From Chlorobiaceae bacterium (lineage in GTDB: Bacteria; Bacteroidota; Chlorobiia; Chlorobiales; Chlorobiaceae): a stretch of 36,660 nucleotides of DNA. Positions 33,062 through 36,660 of the stretch are shown in pieces. The notes beneath the pieces were generated by a model. The model saw only the letters and a list, made by a program, of their open reading frames with translations, ran no database searches and was not told the DNA's origin. How positions within the stretch are numbered: position 1 is the first letter of the stretch; each line of letters starts with the position of its first letter. The DNA is taken from contig JAAXWP010000001.1 in the NCBI GenBank assembly GCA_013334925.1, positions 144,419 to 181,078 of the forward strand, read 5' to 3'. The translations under genes were made by a program, and so were the position numbers.

Positions 33062-34483
33062 TCAAAGGATGACCGATGGGCGTTCCGAGACACTGGCAAC
33101 ATTGATCTGACGGCGCTCGAACTGTGCCTGGTAGAAGTCGATCCTGGCCAGCAGTCCACCAAGTTCGGCCGGAGACAGATGGCGCTGTGGCGCGTTTGAC
33201 CGGAGGGCTACCAGTGGGTCTTTTGGTTTTCCGTTCATGATGACCCTGAAATCGAGGTGTGCACCCGTCGAAGAGCCGGTCGATCCAACATAACCGATAA
33301 TATCGCCCTGACGTACGCTCCTGCCGAAGACGCCAAGAGAGGAGAATCTGCTCAGATGAAGATATTGGGTATGCATTCCGCCACCATGGACAATGGTGAT
33401 CATATTGCCGGCTCCGCCTTTCCAGCCCCTGAAAATAACGCGGCCATCGGCAGCGGCTCTGACCGGGGTGCCCAGTGGTGCGGCAAAGTCAACACCGCCA
33501 TGGAAGTGAAGTGTCCTTCGGATGGGGTGAACGCGGTAGCCGAATGTGCTTGAAATGCGTTCATAATTGCAGGGCTCGATCATCAGGTGGCCATTTTGCA
33601 GGGGCCGTCCCTGTTCATCAAAGTAAGCGCTTGAACCACGAGTGTCGGTGAACCGGTATGCCTGGTAGCGACCATTGCCATTGATGATCTCCACCGCGAG
33701 TATTTTTCCTGTTCCAGCGAACTCTTTGTCGATCCACTGCTCTTCGTACAGGATGCGATAGGTCGCGCCCCTGGCCGCTTTTCGTGCCAGATCGATCTTC
33801 GACGAAAAGATTTCGCTGATTGCCTTTGCAAGCGATGGCCGGCCCTGGAGTCGCAAAGCTTCTGCCAGTGAAGAATTGATGGTCCCCTGAAGGGTTGCGG
33901 TCCGGGTCTCTGGCTGGAGGGTTTCCTTCCAGACGCTCAGTTCACCGGTTTGTTCATCTTTTTCGAGGTGGAGAACGGATGTCTGGTTCTGACGCAGCGA
34001 AAGACTGCTGAAACTTCCGTTTGCGGTGGTTTCTATATCATAGCTTTTGCCCGCCCTGAAGTCCCTGATCGAGAACTGACCATTCAGCTTGCGGGAAAAC
34101 TCATGCGCCTCCTGGTGTGTCAGGCCGGAAGCCGTCAGGATGCTGTAGATGGACTCTCCTTTAATGACGGTTCTTGTCTGTGTGTTCCTGTTGTTTCCAG
34201 CATCGCCTTCATCGATGCTGACGGTATCTGATTCGCTTTTCAGACCGAATTCATCATCGTAAGGAATGCCGAGGGTATCGTAAACACTGCGCAGGGCAAG
34301 GTTCAGCTGATATCCGGAAGAAGTTTTCAGGGAAGAGCCGGAGGCCGGGAGGAAAAAGCTGATGATGGCGAGCAGGACAACGAGCAGGACAGACGTTGCA
34401 GGCAACAGGTGCGCTGGACTTCGGAACAGAGTGGATCGTCGCAATCGGAGCAGACGATGGAACGGGTTATTGGTACCTATCAT
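33062..34483 (-). CDS. M23-family murein peptidase with N-terminal anchor
   Basis: A 473-residue envelope protein of the MepM-like kind, expected to cut peptidoglycan cross-links. An N-terminal cytosolic stub and membrane segment (about 30-47) are followed by a LysM/OapA-like domain (about 102-150, TRTVIKGESIYSILTASGL), a linker domain, and the M23 (LytM) fold at about 305-425. Zinc ligands H328 and D332 (HGGVDF) are present, with catalytic H409. The usual HxH reads H409-L-D411, a variant known in one M23 subgroup, where Asp may take the metal. It converges with the arfB-like gene, with 39 bases between the stops. Confidence 0.9.
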   Translation of the reverse strand: MIGTNNPFHRLLRLRRSTLFRSPAHLLPATSVLLVVLLAIISFFLPASGSSLKTSSGYQLNLALRSVYDTLGIPYDDEFGLKSESDTVSIDEGDAGNNRNTQTRTVIKGESIYSILTASGLTHQEAHEFSRKLNGQFSIRDFRAGKSYDIETTANGSFSSLSLRQNQTSVLHLEKDEQTGELSVWKETLQPETRTATLQGTINSSLAEALRLQGRPSLAKAISEIFSSKIDLARKAARGATYRILYEEQWIDKEFAGTGKILAVEIINGNGRYQAYRFTDTRGSSAYFDEQGRPLQNGHLMIEPCNYERISSTFGYRVHPIRRTLHFHGGVDFAAPLGTPVRAAADGRVIFRGWKGGAGNMITIVHGGGMHTQYLHLSRFSSLGVFGRSVRQGDIIGYVGSTGSSTGAHLDFRVIMNGKPKDPLVALRSNAPQRHLSPAELGGLLARIDFYQAQFERRQINVASVSERPSVIL

Positions 34484-34699
34484 GATTACTGATCTTGTTC
34501 ACAAAACACGATGTACACACTGGTGACTTCGCGATAAAATGTCCGCTAATTTACAAAATTACTTTCAAAATAAAAGCATTGGCTTGAGTGTATCGTCGGA
34601 GTGAGGTTTTGGCGTCAGTGTCCAATGTGCTATATACCGGTTAGTCACAACGGTACCAGCCCTCACAGGCCGACATGAACACTAACAAAACGAAGTCAA

Positions 34700-35602
34700 A
34701 TGCTTGCAACCAATGAATCACGCCTGGTCGAACTCCTTCTCCAGTGCCAACCCGGTCACCCCAGAACCCGTGGAACCTGGGAGGTAGACCATCAGGGCAC
34801 TCCATTTATTCTGCCCTCCATCGGGGGTATCACACTCAACCTCCAGGTTGGCGATCCGGCCTTTGGCTGGGAGGGTGACCATATCGAGCCCGGCGTCAGC
34901 TGCACGGCTGATACGCACAAACCCTACGAACATCCCAATGTTACCGTACAGCTGCTCACCTGTGTTGGCAATACCGCCACGATCGTTTCCGGCGAGGCCA
35001 AGGGCGCGACCGGCACGGTGATCGGTCACCATGGAGGTTCGGAACATATCATCGTCGATTTTCCTCGCGACGCCAAGGAGAAGATGACCTACAGCGACTC
35101 GATCATGATCCGCTCGAAAGGCCAGGGGCTGAAGCTGATCGACTTTCCGGACATTGCTCTTTTCAACCTCGATCCTTCGCTGCTGAAGCGCATGAACATC
35201 AGGGTTGCCGGGGACGGAGTGCTCGAGGTGCCGGTCACCACCGTTGTGCCTGCTTACTGCATGGGATCGGGTATCGGATCGGCTCATGTAGCCAAGGGTG
35301 ACTACGATATCGTTACGAGTGACGCCGATGCAGTGCGTGAGTTCGGTATCGACAAGATCCGTTTTGGCGATTTCGTCGCCCTCATGGACCAGGATAACCG
35401 CTTCGGACGGGCCTATCGCAGGGGGGCCATCTCCATCGGAGTCGTCGTACACAGTGACTGCCGCGAAGCGGGACACGGGCCGGGTGTGACCACCGTCATG
35501 ACCTGTGCTACTCCGGGTATTCGTCCGGTGATCGATTCTCATGCCAATATCGCCGATCTCTGCGGAATCGGTACCCTCTGCAAGCCCTCCCATAAGGGCT
35601 GA
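34700..35602 (+). CDS. DUF4438 family protein
   Basis: A 300-residue protein that resembles the DUF4438 family, seen in Thermotoga, Chlorobi and a few other lineages. Motifs include GDHIEPGVS near the front, [20 protein letters not shown] (a small barrel-like segment), [27 protein letters not shown], and [12 protein letters not shown] near the end. The many conserved His, Asp and Cys residues suggest a metal-dependent enzyme, but no reaction is known to me. It has no signal peptide. It stands alone, with the MITE-like element 20 bases after its stop. Confidence 0.75.
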   Translation: MLATNESRLVELLLQCQPGHPRTRGTWEVDHQGTPFILPSIGGITLNLQVGDPAFGWEGDHIEPGVSCTADTHKPYEHPNVTVQLLTCVGNTATIVSGEAKGATGTVIGHHGGSEHIIVDFPRDAKEKMTYSDSIMIRSKGQGLKLIDFPDIALFNLDPSLLKRMNIRVAGDGVLEVPVTTVVPAYCMGSGIGSAHVAKGDYDIVTSDADAVREFGIDKIRFGDFVALMDQDNRFGRAYRRGAISIGVVVHSDCREAGHGPGVTTVMTCATPGIRPVIDSHANIADLCGIGTLCKPSHKG

Positions 35603-35978
35603 GCTTCTGTTTTTTACGCTCGATGAGGCAGTTTCAGAAGGGATTTACCTATGTAAGTTGCGTTTGTCCCTGAATGTCATCCTGAACGAAGTGAAGGATC
35701 CAGAACATTATAAATGATAGATATATAAAGCCTTACGAGGTGCTGACGGATTCTTCGCCCGACTGTGTCTGACTCAGAATGACAGAAAAAGTGAACGAAC
35801 GGTCCTCAGTATGCGGCTATGTTGGTGCTTCTGAAACAGCCTCATGGGCGTTGCTTACGACAGTATGTTTCCGAACAGGATGGTAATGGGGTGAAAACGG
35901 AATTTTTTCCGGGTCCCGGATGTTAATCTTGGTTGTGTTAAATGCAGTATCTCTTTCAACCTCAAGGGAATACAAACC
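35603..35978. other. Gap between DUF4438 and hsp20 genes
   Basis: About 375 bases without a gene. The MITE-like element fills 35623-35845. The rest (35846-35978) is the hsp20 upstream region, which holds two touching palindromes: CGGAA-tttt-TTCCG (35898-35911) and CCGGGTCCCGG (35909-35919). No CIRCE element or clear heat-shock sigma promoter is seen. Confidence 0.6.
35623..35845. mobile_element. MITE-like element with 18-bp terminal inverted repeats (copy B)
   Basis: A 223-bp non-coding element. Its ends, ATGAGGCAGTTTCAGAAG (35623-35640) and CTTCTGAAACAGCCTCAT (35828-35845), are inverted repeats with a single mismatch. The inside holds two hairpin arms in opposite orientation (35675-35701, 35748-35784) with an A/T-rich middle. 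No target-site duplication is clear and no transposase is present. A decayed relative lies at 162-406. It sits between the DUF4438 and hsp20 genes. Confidence 0.82.
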
Positions 35979-36407
35979 ATGACACTCAAGCTCTACGGAA
36001 GGGACCCCCTGAAAATGTTCGAAGATGTGTTCAACGAAAGGCTGACACCATTCTTTTCCTCGATGGGGTCGATGATGGCTCCGACCTTCAAGGTGGATAT
36101 CAGTGAAGATGAGAAGGCGATTTACATCTCCGCCGACATCCCTGGTGTGAAGAAGGAGGATGTGAAGGTCTCCATGGAGGACGAAGTGCTCTCCATCTGC
36201 GCTGAACGGACGCAGGAAGAGGAGGAGAAGAAGCAGAATTACCATCGTGTTGAACGCTCATGGGGCAGCTTGTCAAGAAGCTTCACCATCGGCAACAACG
36301 TGGACAGCGAAAACATCAAGGCCTCTTATGATAACGGCGTGCTGAAAATCGTAGTGCCGAAAAAGGAGCCGGAAGAGAAGAAGAGCAAGGCGATCGCGGT
36401 CAACTGA
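35979..36407 (+). CDS. Small heat-shock protein, Hsp20/alpha-crystallin family
   Basis: A 142-residue Hsp20 chaperone, which holds unfolding proteins without ATP. The alpha-crystallin domain (about 35-130) shows FKVDISEDEKAIYISADIPG, an acidic dimer loop, and the strong signature GVLKIVVPKKE at about 120-130. A short N-terminal arm begins MTLKLYGRDPLKMFEDVF. The C-terminal extension ends KSKAIAVN, where A-I-A-V stands in for the I-x-I anchor. AAGGGA lies about 9 nt before the ATG. Two touching palindromes upstream (35898-35919) could be an operator. Confidence 0.93.
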   Translation: MTLKLYGRDPLKMFEDVFNERLTPFFSSMGSMMAPTFKVDISEDEKAIYISADIPGVKKEDVKVSMEDEVLSICAERTQEEEEKKQNYHRVERSWGSLSRSFTIGNNVDSENIKASYDNGVLKIVVPKKEPEEKKSKAIAVN

Positions 36408-36412
36408 AGCGT

Positions 36413-36474
36413 CTGGGGTCAGGCCTTGCAAAACTTGCATTTTCCGATGCAAGTTTTGCAAGGCCTGACCCCAG
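36413..36474. repeat. REP-like hairpin with perfect 28-bp arms
   Basis: 36413-36440 is the exact reverse complement of 36447-36474, around a 6-nt loop (TTTCCG). The arms start CTGGGGTCAGGCCTTGC. Sequences of the GGGGTCAGG type are, as I recall, common in REP elements mobilised by RAYT/Y1 (IS200-like) transposases. It begins 6 bases after the hsp20 stop and no transposase gene is in the window. Confidence 0.85.
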
Positions 36475-36481
36475 GGTTAAA

Positions 36482-36518
36482 AACAGAAAACCCTCCGGAG
36501 CAGGAGGGTTTTTCTGTT
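36482..36518. terminator. Bidirectional terminator between hsp20 and the edge gene
   Basis: AACAGAAAACCCTCC (36482-36496) pairs with GGAGGGTTTTTCTGTT (36503-36518), with one bulged base and a 6-nt loop (GGAGCA). A and T tracts flank the GC part on either side, so it can stop transcription from hsp20 and from the minus-strand gene. Confidence 0.8.
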
Positions 36519-36535
36519 GGTATCGATGCTGAAGA

Positions 36536-36660
36536 TCAGCAGTTGCGGACGGTGGACGAGTTGCGGTCCTTGATGGTCGACTCGTCGAATTCGTCCCAGT
36601 TGTGCTCGTCGTGCTCGCGCTGGTAACCGGCTTCCTTGAGACCGAAGCTCATGTCGGCAA
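36536..36660 (-). CDS. C-terminal end of an unrecognised gene (partial)
   Basis: The last 40 codons of a minus-strand gene that runs off the window edge. The stop is the complement of 36536-36538. The tail is very hydrophilic, with EHDEHNWDEF in the middle and a final cysteine (VRNC). Its codon use matches neighbouring genes and a terminator lies 18 bases downstream, so it is probably real. I do not recognise the family from this fragment. Confidence 0.6.
   Translation of the reverse strand, partial: ADMSFGLKEAGYQREHDEHNWDEFDESTIKDRNSSTVRNC

Overview
The window comes from a green sulfur bacterium (Chlorobiaceae; Chlorobaculum or Chlorobium type). The evidence is a bacteriochlorophyll c synthase-like prenyltransferase, a BchJ/V4R protein, a CruC-like carotenoid glucosyltransferase, a Chlorobi-type GlgA, a NifS-NifU pair, lipid A genes (lpxA, an LpxH-like hydrolase) and moderately GC-rich coding sequence. 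It is mostly ordinary chromosome: about 35 protein genes, no tRNA or rRNA that I can see, and no prophage or CRISPR array.

Layout. 1-451 holds a degenerate inverted-repeat element. 452-1923 is a coupled GrpB-SDR pair. 2052-2411 is a Met-rich exported protein, ended by a perfect two-way hairpin shared with the convergent bchJ-lipoprotein operon (2499-4875, minus). 5012-8217 runs glgA, gmhB-like, hemW. 8415-14316 is a tight five-gene run (GT117/DUF2723 protein, lpxA, ROK kinase, comF-like, rsmE). A palindromic repeat and an AI-2E/PerM-family permease follow, then a large 9-bp minisatellite and a 24-bp-stem terminator facing ndk. 16832-18629 (minus) is a CorC/HlyC-type protein plus a PrxQ peroxiredoxin. 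18837-21480 holds a lipoprotein with a CHAT-like remnant and a short RodZ-like HTH membrane protein.

21653-25359 carries nifS, nifU, a small membrane protein and miaB: cysteine desulfuration, Fe-S scaffold, and a radical-SAM tRNA methylthiotransferase that consumes Fe-S clusters. 25462-30187 links a (bacterio)chlorophyll synthase (probably bchK), a polyprenol/phytol kinase-like protein, an LpxH-like hydrolase, hisG and a family 2 glycosyltransferase resembling CruC. BchK and CruC together point to chlorosome pigment assembly. 30345-36407 holds a seven-bladed WD40 protein, a small ferredoxin, a HAD phosphatase coupled to an ArfB-like release factor, an M23 peptidase, a DUF4438 protein and an Hsp20 chaperone. 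The C-terminal end of an unrecognised minus-strand gene closes the window.

The unusual material is in two places. First, non-coding repeats: a MITE-like element with 18-bp terminal inverted repeats and a decayed relative at the opposite end of the window; hairpin modules with fixed ends and interchangeable cores; 9-bp minisatellites at two convergent gene junctions; and a perfect 28-bp-arm REP-like hairpin. Second, enzymes that keep their fold signatures but lose expected catalytic or metal-binding residues: GlgA, the ROK kinase, the GmhB-like phosphatase and a CHAT-like lipoprotein. I did not find a clearly new multi-gene defence or mobile system.
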